A stretch of 64,000 nt of DNA from the NCBI GenBank assembly GCA_000711775.1, contig ARYC01018599.1:1-64000 (forward strand), written 5' to 3'. Positions 22,465 to 34,275 of the stretch are shown here, one piece after another. This DNA is from Oxytricha trifallax. Lineage: Eukaryota; Ciliophora; Spirotrichea; Sporadotrichida; Oxytrichidae. Positions within the stretch are counted from its first letter, which is position 1; every line of letters begins with the position of its first letter. The notes beneath the pieces were generated by a model. It was not told where the DNA came from and ran no database searches. It worked only from the letters and a program-made list of their open reading frames with translations. The translations under genes were made by a program, and so were the position numbers.

Positions 22465-24642
22465 TCAAAATGGAAATCTCTCTTAATTCGTTTCATCTTC
22501 CTCTCTACTATGATAATCTTCAAAATCATAATCTTTATTCACTTCTTATTCTTCTCTGTAATTTGCCTTGCGAAGCGTCGTTTTAAGGCACTTGTGGTCT
22601 TAACCAAGTATGACCTTGAATAACAAAAAGTTAAAGTTATTCTTTTTTTTACCTACATAAGAGTTTAACCTCTATTTGTGTCTGATCTATAAGAATACTT
22701 TTTATATATTAAATAATTAAATATATCTATCAATTTAAAATTATAAATCAAAGTCTTAATTATTTATGATAAAAGTTATGCTTGATTAACTACTTAAAAT
22801 TTATTTTTGCCTTTTTCATTATATATAAATCTGAAATAACTTTTTAATTTCAATAATTTATGATCCTTTGTAATAAATCTAAATGTCACAGATACATCCC
22901 TACTAGATTCTTTTGAAATTAAAATTTATTAAAATATATATTAACTGTTTTTATTTCCACTAATCGTAAATTTGAAAAATAAAAATACTTTTTATTTTAT
23001 TTTACTCTTTATTGATTTGTTTATATAGTTAGGTTATTGTTAATAAGCTATAAATGTTTTAAAGATTAAACTAATTATATTAATAAAGAAGTTTTGCTAG
23101 CATATAGAAATATTAAAATCTTTTAAACTTCACTAATTGCTATAATATACAACTTTTTAAAGGTATTAGACAAATGAAATATAATTTAACCACATTTAGA
23201 AATCAAAAATTAGATAATATTATATCAAATTCTCTAAATCCATCTATTATTTAACTACAAAACTCTATAAGATTTTGAATAATAAGAAATTTTAAGTTTC
23301 TAATTTTAAAGTTATTCCAACTACCTTAAATATAATTTTTATTATTAATCAAATTTAATTCTATTTAAGTTCCTAAAGACTATCGACTTGATCGGGCATT
23401 ATTGCTGACGCTATTTGTATTTCATAATTTTTCTTGAATGCTAATACAAAGATTTTGTACATTTAAGTTATCTATCTGTTAATATTGGAGAATTGACTTT
23501 ATCATAGGTTATGATAGTTGTTCTTATACTGGAATAGATTTTTCAATATTTCGCTTAAACAAATGTCTTTCAAGAGTCTTGCCTGGAGTATTAATCGCAT
23601 TAAAATTTTCATGGATAAACTTAATGTTTCTAGTTATTTATTCTTGCATTACTCAATTGTATCTTTGAAAATATTAACTACACCCTACAGTTTCTTCTTA
23701 ATATCTTCAATTATTTAGTTGATCTTTTAACTTGTCCATTCTATTTAATAGTTCTTGCATAATGCTATGCTTTAATTTTATTAGAGCCTAACTTGACTTT
23801 AAAGGCTTCATGCTAACTGGTCATTGATCTTAACATTTCTGGCTAATGATATTGGGTAGCAACCTATAAAATCGGAAAGTCCTTATTTATATCTTCAACC
23901 AATATTAAAAAAGTTTATTTTATCTTCTCTAACCAATAAGCAATTTATCTTAATATATCTCAACTTCAACATCTTTAATCTAGGATTTTAAGTTCTTAAA
24001 CTTCGAAAATAGTTTCATTAATTTGGTCTGTTTATTTTGAATATAACGAAGTCTGAATAATATCTAGTGCCTATTAATAGTCGCTCATTTATTACCTAAT
24101 GAGCTTTAGATATAACTTTTCAATTTTTTCTCAATAAGTGTTTAATCTGATTAAGTTTAAGAAATTTATTTAGCTATTGATATGTTAGAGTTCAAGTTCT
24201 GTGTGTTTTAAGTCCAACAATAAGGATTGTAAGTCCATTCAATTAATTTTGCTTTAATTTCATAATTCAAGGGAGTTTATGAATTTTAGCTTTAATTAGA
24301 GATAATATAATTAATTCAATCAGCCTTGACTGGTGTTGGCTTAGTTTTTTTATTGCTGTACTAGAATTCTTTTTATTTGCTAGAGTAGCTGCCATATTTC
24401 CACGTTCAATCAAATTCAGCGTAGTAACAAGCCAATAGTTCTTAATTAGATTTAAAGTATAGGCTTTAAACTTTATTTTTTAAGATTTATTTTCACGTAT
24501 TTGTATGTCTACTTTTCTTATATGGCTACTTTCCTTAAATATTCAAAATCTTTTAATTAGATTATTTTTATTTCAGCTTCTCATCATTGAAGAAGTCGAC
24601 TGTGTTACTAGTTTCACCATCTTAATCTTCTGATTGAAACAT
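22465..24642 (-). pseudogene. Long coiled-coil protein with the recurrent C-terminal domain
   Basis: An N-terminus-like start at ATG 24642 (MFQSEDQDGETSNTVDFFND) is followed by coding blocks on one strand: a Lys-Thr-Lys-Pro-Thr-Pro segment near 24330; MSDYQQALDIIQTSLYSKQT near 24050; KHSIMQELLNRMDKLKDQLN and IEDIKKKLQGVVNIFKDTIE near 23750-23650. The last block, after a mini-intron-like sequence at about 22621-22665, has TTSALKRRFARQITEKNKK and ends ERFPF then TGA at 22465. The blocks lie in changing frames with several TGAs, so the gene is decayed or interrupted by eliminated DNA. The end ERFPF is shared exactly with the copy at 42159. Confidence 0.5.
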
Positions 24643-25457
24643 TCAATTATTTTATTTTATTTTTATTAATAAATTTTTTATCGTTTTAAATTGTTTAATA
24701 TATTGTAATGTATTGCTAAAACAAAGTATTTAAATACTTTGTTTTATACTATAAATAACGGTTAAAGTTATTCTATATTCAATAATTTTATAAAATTACT
24801 TAAATAAAGGGATTTAATTATATCATCTTTAAGATAAGTATTTTAATTTGTTAATTAATAAACTAATTTATTTATAAAATATAATAGAATTAAAAGTTTA
24901 ACAAACTATCACATATTTCAACAAATTTTGTATTTAAATTTAAATATAATATAGAAAAATATTCAAATTAATTAAACATCATAACATTTAAATAAAATAT
25001 AAGTAAAATAAATTAAAAGTTAAGGACCTTATTTATGCTTTCGATTTAATGATAAAAATTATGGCTATAATAAAGACCTGCTTGAAAATTAGAATGGCAT
25101 TTAAGCTCCTGCAAATTTAACTTTTTATAAGGTTATTGACTATGTTAAATTTTTCGTTTTTTTGAAGTGTGCTATACAAATATTTATTTAAAATTTTCAG
25201 GAAAACAAAAAATTTAATCACAAAAATACAAAAACTTATAAGTGGAATAAAAATTAAAGATTTAAATTAATTTGTTTTAATTAAAATAATATCTCTTTAA
25301 AGCTTAAAAGTAATAATGCTCATTACCTAAAATTATTTTATTATTTAATCTACTCATTTTAATGATTACCCTTTTAATCAATTACATCACCATAGCGTAG
25401 TTGCTTCAATATCTACTTATAGTTGGCACAGTTAGTCAATTTAACCTCCTAAATCTT

Positions 25458-25565
25458 TCATTTCATCCCAAACCTTTAATTTTGTGCCATAATTTATGAT
25501 TTTAATTAGAGTTTAGATTTAGGCCACACTTCTATTTTTTCATTGCCATTTCCCTGGCTTTTCAT
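25458..25565 (-). CDS. N-terminal-like coding fragment
   Basis: ATG 25565 reads MKSQGNGNEKIEVWPKSKLQ to a TGA at 25458. The coding signal then continues in another frame down to about 25390 (YGTKLKVWDEMKDLGGQIDQ, LCQLQVDIEATTLW). The start style and coiled-coil continuation resemble the 22465-24642 gene, suggesting another truncated family member. Confidence 0.4.
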
Positions 25566-25734
25566 ATTTGTTAAATGTTTTAATAAGTAGGCAGATTTTC
25601 CAAGTTAACTTAATTTAAATAAATTGTAAATGAACTAACCACTGTAATTTATGGAATTTTATAGTCATCAAATAATTAAGATTTTATGTGTAAAATCTTA
25701 TTCTTTAAATTATCAATTCTTACTCTCCTTTATA

Positions 25735-25827
25735 TCATAGCTCTAAAATAATCTTATTGATTCCTTCTTTTTGTAAAGTCGGTAGAATATCAGTAATCCC
25801 TTTCTTGTCTAAATGTAACCAGCCCAT
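25735..25827 (-). CDS. Short ORF, 30 aa
   Basis: MGWLHLDKKGITDILPTLQK to EGINKIILEL, TGA. Balanced composition; too short to assign. It may be the first exon of an otherwise unrecognised gene. Confidence 0.3.
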   Translation of the reverse strand: MGWLHLDKKGITDILPTLQKEGINKIILEL

Positions 25828-26310
25828 TTTTAAAGGTAGATATATAAAAATTTAACGCTTGAATTATGAATGCTATAAAAAGTCGTATTCAATAAGCCCC
25901 TCAATCTGGGGTATTGGAAGAGTATAACATCGCTTTTCTTCAAAAACTAAAACTAAGTATAAATATTTAAATTACCCCTTCTACCCTGGAGAACCCTCCA
26001 GAAGAAAAGTGTATATACATATTGATAAATTATGTTTGGGCAAGTAATCCCCACACTCCTAAGTCATAGTTGTTGTCTTCTCTTCTTGAACAAATTTTCA
26101 ATTTAATCTTACTTACATTGATACCTTGCAAATTGTTTTTCATGCTCTATATATAAAGTATTGATAATTTTAATATTTATAAATATAATTAATATTCTAG
26201 CTAAAAACTACATTTTGATACACCTTGTTAGATTTTTAATTGAAATTAGTATGTAAATTAATTTATTTACATATGATTAATCTACATAATAATTATAATA
26301 AAAACTATTT

Positions 26311-26985
26311 ATGGTGGCCAGGAATCCACAAAATTCAAAATAGTTTGATATAAGAGACTTTTTGCATTAAGGTGATTATCGAAGACCATCATCATATGAG
26401 GAAAATGAGGTTTCAGAATAGAATATCTTTTGAAAATGTTAATTCATAAAATGGAAATGTTCTATTGTAAAACATATTGCTTGACGATTCCAGGTCAACT
26501 AGGAGTTAAAAATTATAATTAATTTGTACAAAATACTTTTGTTTTAAGAGATTATAAACAAGAGTATTGCTAAATATTGAAAACAAGCTGTTTAATATTT
26601 AAAATATTTATATTTGAAGATCAGTAAGTACTATGGGGGGGGATAATTGATAAATGAGTGGAATAAGTGACGAATAAATTAATACCCTATTTACTTATAA
26701 TTTAAATGTATTTTTATAGAAAATAAATGAATTGAATAATTGTAATTAATTAGATTTAAATAATAGTGTTGAGAAAGATGAGCTGTTAATTTTTAAATGA
26801 AAAAATGTAAGTTACAAAAGATATCTAAAATTAAAGTTCTACAGGAGATTTAACTTAGTAGAATAGTAGCTGATTCAAGACACAAACTTCGCAAGATGAC
26901 ACAAAGAGAGTACAAGAAAACCAACAAGGATGACATCAGTGATAACTATGATGATGAGAATTTTTTGTTGAGATATAAATGTTCC
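26311..26985 (+). pseudogene. Short member of the coiled-coil/basic-tail family
   Basis: ATG 26311 opens MVARNPQNSKQFDIRDFLHQ and GDYRRPSSYEENEVSEQNIF, then a TGA at 26431; coding signal continues in a second frame (NGNVLLQNILLDDSRSTRSQ). A textbook mini-intron lies at 26807-26844 (GTAAGTTACAAAAG ... TTCTACAG). The exon after it reads IVADSRHKLRKMTQREYKKT then NKDDISDNYDDENF. The DNA around CTTCGCAAGATGACACAAAG aligns with the 42.3-kb copy (CTTCGCAGGGTGACAGAAAG). Frame breaks mark it as decayed or multi-segment. Confidence 0.5.
26807..26844 (+). other. Conserved mini-intron, family copy
   Basis: 38 nt, GTAAGTTACAAAAGATATCT to ACAG, followed by coding sequence. It is nearly identical to introns of family copies at 28.8, 35.1 and 42.3 kb on the opposite strand. 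Confidence 0.6.
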
Positions 26986-28189
26986 AAATTACAAGTTACT
27001 ATTTAATTAATTATTAAATTATAGTGTACATTTCTCTATTTTTAATTATTCATCATAAAATGAAACTAAGTTAAAATAAGTCTATAAATTTCATATTAAT
27101 ACATGCTTCATAGAAACATAAAGTACAAATATAAATTCAATCAACACTTGAATTCATATATCTATTTTCAAGAAATGATCATGATGTTTGAAAATTAAAA
27201 TATAATTTTTATCCCCCTTATTTTAATATAGTTGAAACATTAAAAAATAATTAATGCAAATTCATATAACCTTTCCATAAAAGACTTTTCAGAACTTATA
27301 AGTTAATCATAGGAGCACTAAAAACAATTGGTGAGGATTTATAAAATTCATATCTTTATAATCAATTTAGCTATCTGAATTTGAATTAAAATTACATAAA
27401 ATAATTATTTAAAATGAAAATGTATATTTAATAAAATTAATTGAAAATGAAAATATTTAAACGCACAAAGCTATCAATAAATAACATTAGCCAAATAAAA
27501 CATGATGATTTATAGTAAAGTAATGAATTATTGAACCTTTTAATGAATTAGAAACATTGTTATAAAATAATTTGGAATTTCATACTAAAAGATTTATTAT
27601 CTTACTAATGAAATAATCAATTAAAAATATGAAATATAAATAAAATGCAGCAAGTTATTATTTCAACTACATAAATTAAAGCTACTAATAATAAATATTA
27701 AAAAGATAATTTTATATAAAGCCTATGATATTTGAGAAAAGTATGGAATAAAAAGGTACTAAATACTACAATGATTAGTTAGTTATATATTATAGAATAA
27801 TCATGATTGCTGCAGAGTTTAATGATGTCGTGATTTTTATAATTCAAGTAAAGGAAGAATACGAGAGATGCTCCTTTACTTTCTACTCTAGATCACTAAT
27901 TCTAAGACTTAAACTCTAATAATTGGAGAATGAATTCCGTATTTTTAATAAATAATACTACTTACAACATAAGTATAGTGACATTTGTAAAATTAAGTTA
28001 ATACTAAATTATATTGTGGATATTAACTTATCATAGCTTAAATCTAGTAGTTTTTGCTGTCATTAAAAGACTAGAATCTTATAAAAGAATTTGAAAAATA
28101 GGTCTTAATAAATAATAAAAAACCAGCTAAGTTAAATTAGTTTTGAAATTACTATTGAGTTCTTCAACATTATAAAAATATGCTATTAA
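26986..28189. other. AT-rich stretch without a supported gene
   Basis: AT-rich spacer between two opposite-strand family members. No gene or repeat recognised. Confidence 0.45.
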
Positions 28190-28862
28190 TCACTTCAGCA
28201 GTAATAACTGATATCCCACATGCTGTAGCTAGAGTTTCTTAATAACTTGCCATGATTTTTAATGCATCTGAATGATGACACAAAAACTTTAGAGAGCGCG
28301 ATGACACCTGCCACTATAACAATTAAAAGGTTATTGTCTTCCAATTTTCTTAGTTACTATATCTATAGCATAATACATTAGTCTGAGACTACGCACCACC
28401 ATGCTGCAATCCAACCTCAAAATGCGGGATTGAGACTTTGATAAATAATGTGGAGGACACATGTACCAATAGTTGAGGAGAATTATGTACATACCAGTTG
28501 ATGGACAAATAAAGAGCTACTCAATTATCATCATAAGGGCTCTGGAGATTTATGATAAATAATTTGGAAAATAGATGATTACAACATTTCGATCAATAAT
28601 AAATGAAAAACAATAAGCCAATATACAAAGTGTAAATCTAAAAAACGTTTCATTGTCTTTCCATGTTCCTTTTTCAATATCACCATTTGCATATTTGAAT
28701 ACTCCTTCACCTCTTTTCTTAGCTGCTCTGCGAAGTCTTTGTCTGTTTCCACTACCACTCTTAACAGGTGCAACCCCTGTAAAATAAAAAATTTAGATAT
28801 GTTTTTTGTAACTTACATTTTAATTGAGTGACACGGCATCTTCTGCTCAGACATTTTTCCAT
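28190..28862 (-). CDS. Family member with MORN-like segment, intron near start
   Basis: Exon 1 from ATG 28862 (MEKCLSRRCRVTQLK) is followed by an intron at 28777-28816 (GTAAGTTACAAAAAACATAT ... TTTTACAG). Exon 2 then stays open for about 195 codons to TGA at 28190. It begins VAPVKSGSGNRQRLRRAAKK, aligning with the 13.1-kb protein (TGRQKFHRAAQRK), then RGEGVFKYANGDIEKGTWKD, a good single MORN repeat (G.G.Y.NGD...G.W). The remainder is hydrophobic then basic and may not all be coding. An alternative start, MSEQK at 28852, fits the 35.1-kb copy but gives a different frame after splicing. The region has raised GC at 28190-28520. Confidence 0.45.
28777..28816 (-). other. Conserved mini-intron, family copy
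   Basis: 40 nt on the minus strand with canonical GTAAGT donor and TTTTACAG acceptor. The first 20 bases are identical to the 42.3-kb copy. Confidence 0.65.
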
Positions 28863-28925
28863 TTTTGATTATATCTAATTAATTTATTTTTTATTTATCA
28901 AATTCTTATTATAAATTGTAATTGC

Positions 28926-29331
28926 TCAATTACTAAGACCAAGGCATACCACCAGCTTTCCTCCAACGAATGCAGTGTTAACATATAATCTAACAGTTTG
29001 CTTATTGAATCTAATATAACCTGGAATATGAATCTTGGCGACTTTAGATTTGAGAGCATATTCAGCAATAATTCTCTTTGCAGCAATGGCAAGAAAGATA
29101 GTAGTAGTAGAAGGCCCTGAATTCACTGCTGTATCAGCATTTATCAACTTAGATTCTCTTAGCAAGTTGGTGCGAGGGAGTGGTATTGGAGCTCTAGAAG
29201 TACCACAGTGGATGACAACTTCATTCATGACATACAATAAGGAATATTTATTTGTCATAGGTGCCATAGACAATGATGCTAGGAACCAAAGGTTTGTTAT
29301 GGTTCCTATAAATTTTTATGATAAAAAATGA
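28926..29331 (-). CDS. Coding island, strand uncertain
   Basis: Raised GC and strong coding character. The minus frame is open through the whole island to TGA at 28926 and includes NSGPSTTTIFLAIAAKRIIA, EYALKSKVAKIHIPGYIRFN and TAFVGGKLVVCLGLSN. The plus frame from 29035 (MATLDLRAYSAIILFAAMAR ... FVIGAIDNDARNQRFVMVPI) is also open and plausible. I favour minus because it spans the island and has more even composition. It is probably one macronuclear-destined segment or exon. Product unknown. Confidence 0.45.
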
Positions 29332-29339
29332 TGATTCAT

Positions 29340-31323
29340 AGTAGAATTGAGTAAATAAGCTTACTTGCCCAAATAATTATGGGAATATTATGAATTATGC
29401 CTGACTCTTGACTCTTAAATTCTCTTGCCTGACTCCTGGCTCCGAACATATATCTCCAATATCTATAAAGTAATGTAAATATAAAGCAAAATATTGCTTG
29501 TATTCATCATATTTTACCACTTATGTATAGCTATCTAATCTATCTACATTAAGTTTTCTTTATTATAAATAAATTATACTTACCTTATTATTAAGAATTA
29601 AAATCTGATCAGTACATACTCTGATTAAATACCAATGAAAGACAATCAGGATATATCCAATAGGCTGCTCATGAATCCAAACTTTTTATCAAAAATTAAG
29701 TAAGTTTTCTTTATTTATAGAAAATTTTCATAACTATGCTGGTATTATAATAAATTAACTCAAAGTGATATATAATACAAATAAACCCATGAAGATGAAG
29801 GATTTATATTGAATTTTATATTCTAATCTATTATTAATTATAATTAAAATATGCACTCACTTAACTCTCATCATAGAATTATAAAAATCTAAGAAAATTT
29901 TGTGAATTAATAAAATTAATCAATAAATAAATTTAATTTAAATTATTAGCTTCTTTTTCTAAATAATTCACTGATGACATAGAATTATAATTGTTGTATT
30001 GTATCATAAGAACTCTGAATTATTTTGATTAAGTAATTTATCACTAATTAAAAAGAATCTGACTCTCTAATAGTACAGTTTTATAAGTTAGCAATATGAA
30101 CTCTTTTTTGACTTCATCACTTCAATCAGAAATGATTTAGTGTGTCTTAACTTTAACTGATTTGCTTTCTTAATTGAACAAATATTATTCATAAATGATT
30201 TAAGACCTTGCAAATTTATTTATTTTCTAGCTAACCATCTAAATTTGTAATTCATAAAATTATCTTAGAACTTATTGTTTGAATTAATTAGGAAACTCAT
30301 TTTTTGTTGAAAGTTTCTAAGCTCATTGTTTGTTTTGAAGAAAATTTGTTTTTTATGTTTGAGCTTAAAAAACTATAAATGATGTTAATTCTCTCATATT
30401 TTTATAATTAAAAGGTATTTGATTAAATTATATTCTTATTAGATGATTCAAGTCGATTAAATTCAAGATGAAATAAATTTCTTTCAGAGTAAATTTATGT
30501 ACACACGCTATTTCTCTTTATGTAAGTCAGTTGGTGCCAAAGAAAAAGTCAGAATGCGCCAAAGAGATCTATAAAACATTCATATAGCACTGTCAGTTGG
30601 AGCTAATCAAAAAGCCAGGATGCGCTAGTAAATTTTAGACTAAGTCTAAAATTATTTCATTTATGTTATACATACATAAATTCTGGGCTTAACTTTCAAT
30701 GTATATTCAATTGATTAAGCAAAGTATAAGATTCATTCATAGAATCATGATAATTTAAGCTCAAGTTCTATTAAAATTTAATTATGTGATAATACATAAA
30801 TTAAACCAATATAAAATTTTATTTATGTTATTGTACTTAATTAAGCCAATACAATTTATAGCTAAAAACCTATTAATTAGTTAATAAACTATAGTTAATA
30901 GTTATAGAATAGCATGATTATTAGAATCAATCAAGAGGGTCTCTTTGGTAAAATCCATTGACATAAATTATTATGTACTAAATGGGACCCTAAACATAAA
31001 ATATTGTTGAACTTGCCTACTAAAATGTTGCATAAAATATTTATGTCTAAATAAAAATGGCATACTATGATCTGACTTGCTAATCGATAAAAAGTATGGG
31101 ACTCAATAAGTTATGTTTGTTTCAAAAGTTGAACTATAAAGCGCAGTAAAATTTATTTATAAGAACACACATAATCGTCTTTAAATATAGAACAGCGACA
31201 TATTCAATTGTGCAAGGAAGTTATAGTCATTAATTTCTAAAGTTGCTTCTTCAGATTTCCCTGATATATGAGTCGTTGAGCGGGTCTACTATTATCAAAA
31301 TTATATCTCTGACATAAACAATC
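29340..31323. other. AT-rich stretch, one small tandem duplication
   Basis: About 2 kb with no supported gene. The only structure noticed is the 66-bp-spaced direct repeat at 30526-30630. Confidence 0.5.
30526..30630. repeat. Imperfect direct repeat, about 39 bp, period 66
   Basis: GTCAGTTGGTGCCAAAGAAA at 30526 and GTCAGTTGGAGCTAATCAAA at 30592, both followed by GTCAGAATGCGC / GCCAGGATGCGC. GC is higher than in the flanks. Function unknown. Confidence 0.7.
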
Positions 31324-31806
31324 ATGTCAAAGAAAGTTCAAATAAGTTTAGAAATTGATGATATACCTTTAAAAGGTGACCATAAAGAATCATATAGGCT
31401 TTTTACAGAGATTTATTCATCAACACATTTCTATAAAAAGGAAACATAAATATTTAGGTCACCATAAAACGGATAAAAACGAAATGGACTCTATTACTTT
31501 TGGAAAAGTCCTTCGTCATCATAAATAGTGTAAAATAGAATAATTTTGAAGTCAGGGAGGTTCAGGACAGATCAAAAAAAAAAAAGACAATTTGAAAAAG
31601 AAGAAATCATTAATTAAGACTTTAGATTAAAAATTTAAATAATAAAAAGTTTTATTGACAACAAAGTAAATAAAATCAATCTAGTAAGACCTAGGTAATC
31701 TTCCCATTTAGGTAAATGTAAAAGTTAAGATATATAAAACCATATTTATTCTAAACTTTAATAAATTTTATTAATCTACAAAATTTTCTTAGAATTTTTT
31801 AAATGA
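31324..31806 (+). CDS. Unidentified 160-aa ORF
   Basis: ATG 31324 to TGA 31804 with UAR=Gln. The first 90 residues look coding: MSKKVQISLEIDDIPLKGDH, KESYRLFTEIYSSTHFYKKE, GRFRTDQKKKRQFEKEE. Later residues are AT-driven and may be read-through. An A-run at 31574-31585 is a likely site of frame instability. No family recognised. Confidence 0.4.
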
Positions 31807-31903
31807 AACTTCTAAAGTTTTAATTTTAATATAATCAAAGTTGATAACTTTGAAACTATGTAACAAATCTCTATAATACTCTTATTATAGATAGGTAACA
31901 TTC

Positions 31904-32461
31904 TCATGTCATATATAGTTCAAAGATAATAACAAATAAAGTTTTCATATTAAATGCCATGATTGGTTGAGAAGCCAAGGATTGTAGCTCGCACCTTGAA
32001 TCTGCTTGAGGATTCAGCTGCCTCGTTATCGGGTTTATCAATCCATCTCCATTGTATTTCTTTTAATAGTAGGAGAATCCACCTGGGTACAGTAAACTAC
32101 ACTCCAACATTGAGGAAAGCGTATAGTCATGAAAGAAAAAGATCAGCAGGCTAGAGGGATTTGCAAGGTTAGCAGATTTTATTTACTCTCCATATTCAAA
32201 ACCATTATTAATATAGTCAAAAACCTTTACATGGGAAATCAAATGATCTAGGGTAAAAGTTGATCTTTGATTATCTCGGCCCCAGTGACACTTGTCAGGG
32301 TCAGACATCCATTTACCTGAATCTTTTGTAATAGAATTGCGCCACTTGCAGCCATTCATTAGAGTTTTTTGCCCCTCTTTGTTTGCAATAATAAAATTCT
32401 TGAATTAGAAAAAGATAATGTCAAGATCAACCGACCTGATTAAGCAATGTGACGAGTTTAT
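31904..32461 (-). CDS. 185-codon open frame, macronuclear-destined candidate
   Basis: Continuous from after a TGA at 32462 to TGA at 31904. It contains KEGQKTLMNGCKWRNSITKD, SGKWMSDPDKCHWGRDNQRS, YPGGFSYYQKKYNGDGLINP and NPQADSRCELQSLASQPIMA, with many Trp, Cys, Pro and Gly residues and raised GC: one of the clearest coding signals in the window. Lacking an ATG near its start, it is probably the downstream part of a gene whose upstream part is the membrane-anchor block at 32511-32657. The Cys/Trp-rich part may be an extracellular domain. Plus-strand ORFs here (31963-32154, 32417 on) are weaker antisense readings. Family not recognised. Confidence 0.6.
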
Positions 32462-32510
32462 TCAAGACTAGGATTAATACCACTCCCAGCTATAGTTAAT
32501 CAAAAAGAGT

Positions 32511-32657
32511 TCAATGACACCGACAAAATAGTACTCCAAACTATACTACAAAAGACACAAAGATGAGCAAAGCAAGGAGAATGCCTAGAACGAGATATGG
32601 TACAGACTTCTCTTCCCAATCAGCTCTAAACGCAACACTGGCAGAAACACTTGTCAT
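32511..32657 (-). CDS. Single-pass membrane segment ORF
   Basis: ATG 32657 reads MTSVSASVAFRADWEEKSVP, then a 22-residue hydrophobic helix (LVLGILLALLIFVSFVV), ending at TGA 32511. The frame is open further upstream (VADILLLSS). This is a typical juxtamembrane plus transmembrane pattern. It sits just upstream of the 31904-32461 frame on the same strand. The antisense plus frame (MPRTRYGTDFSSQSALNATL) is also open and cannot be excluded. Confidence 0.45.
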
Positions 32658-32769
32658 GGAGCTCAAAAGCAGGATGTCTGCAACCCAAAAAACACCCAAT
32701 ACTGACAATTAAAACAACAAGCACTTTAGTTATCACACGAACGAACGAGCAGAGGGAATCTTTATTTCG

Positions 32770-34275
32770 CAAACATTATTATTTGTGATTATGATGCATT
32801 CACTACAAATTATATTCACAGTTTAAACTTGCAATGGCTAATGGCTTATTTGTTATTTTGAATACCTAAATATCAAAAGAGGAAGTGCTATTGTTTCGAG
32901 ATGCACAGATTTTTAATTTAATTATGTTTTTGTTTGTAATATTCTTGCATTTTAATTTATTTTACCTTTCTTCTAAAATTTTTAATTTATTTAACATAAA
33001 CTTAAAATAAGGCGGAGTTTATGAAAAACTTTACAACTGAGAAATCTGAATCAGAAATTTTCTTGGAATTAAATTACATCAAATATAAAAAAGAAATTTT
33101 AGACTTGACACATTAAGTATATAATTATGAAAAAAATTAAATGAAAAATGAAATTAAATTAGAATAATAAAATGTATAAATGTTTAAAGTTAAATGATTT
33201 AACCATAGTTGAGGAAAGTTCCCGTATTAAACGAATGCTAATTATATTAATTTTTTCAACTATAATTAAACCATCACTTTTATAAACTTTAATTTTTTAG
33301 GTCATTTTGGATAAATTATAATCACTGTTAAAATTAGAAAAGTTAAAATTTTTCATTTTATCAATTCTCGGTATAATCTCATTAACTTCATGTCATTTAA
33401 ATTGGTTGCCAAATAGACTGTAAAATCTTTTATTAAATTTAATCTTGTGAATATTTCTAGTTTATACTGACCCTAAGAAAATATTGATTAATAAAATACA
33501 AGAAAATTTATTGTATATTAAAATTTTCAGTAATCTTTGTCAAATGTTTCCTTATTTTTGATATAACCTTAATTAAATAGCCTATACACTAATGATGCAA
33601 TTTCCCCTTAACTATTCAGGTGTATTGATGTTGATTATGCTTACATTAAAGTAATTTTTTCTATACTAGAGCTTTAATAATTGGAAAGGCATGCTTAACA
33701 TTAATGCTACAGCATAGAAAAGAATTCTATAAGGCAATTTACAAAACCTAACATGTAGGAATGAATCAAGGTTTTTGCTTTTATTTTTGATTTGGTAGAA
33801 ATGAGTAAGGAGTTGATTATTGACTTTCAATGAGTTCTCTTCATTAATTAAAAAGAATTGTGCTCCTGTAAATAATTCTCATAGTCTTGTGTAAATTTGC
33901 CAAAGTCACCATTTCTTATATCCATGCATAGCTTAAGTAGTTTTCCTTAATACATATTTTTATCTATATAAAATTCCCATTTTTATGCAAATGTACCTAC
34001 CTTAAACTTCATGAATATTTTTTGAAAATCTTAACACTATTAGGTTTGGGTCTTTGCATTACATTAAGACTTCATAATTTAGTGATTACTTTCCTCAAGA
34101 TTTTTTAACGATTTAATATCTTTTTTTATTTATTTCCTGACATCCTAAATATTTAAATTTCTGAAGATTTCCTTAGCTCTTTGAATTCTACGAAATAGGC
34201 TCTATTAGTTTTTATTTTGAAAAATAATAGAAAACTATAATTAAAAATCAAATGATTAAATGATTAAATATATAA
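32770..34275. other. AT-rich stretch without a supported gene
   Basis: AT-rich spacer up to the palindromic element. No coding or repeat feature recognised. Confidence 0.5.

Noticed and set aside
26635-26642. Poly-G run as an element boundary
   Set aside because: Eight Gs alone with no repeat, duplication or inverted partner nearby.
31963-32154. Plus-strand 63-aa ORF
   Set aside because: Lies antisense to the 185-codon minus frame, which has much stronger coding character.
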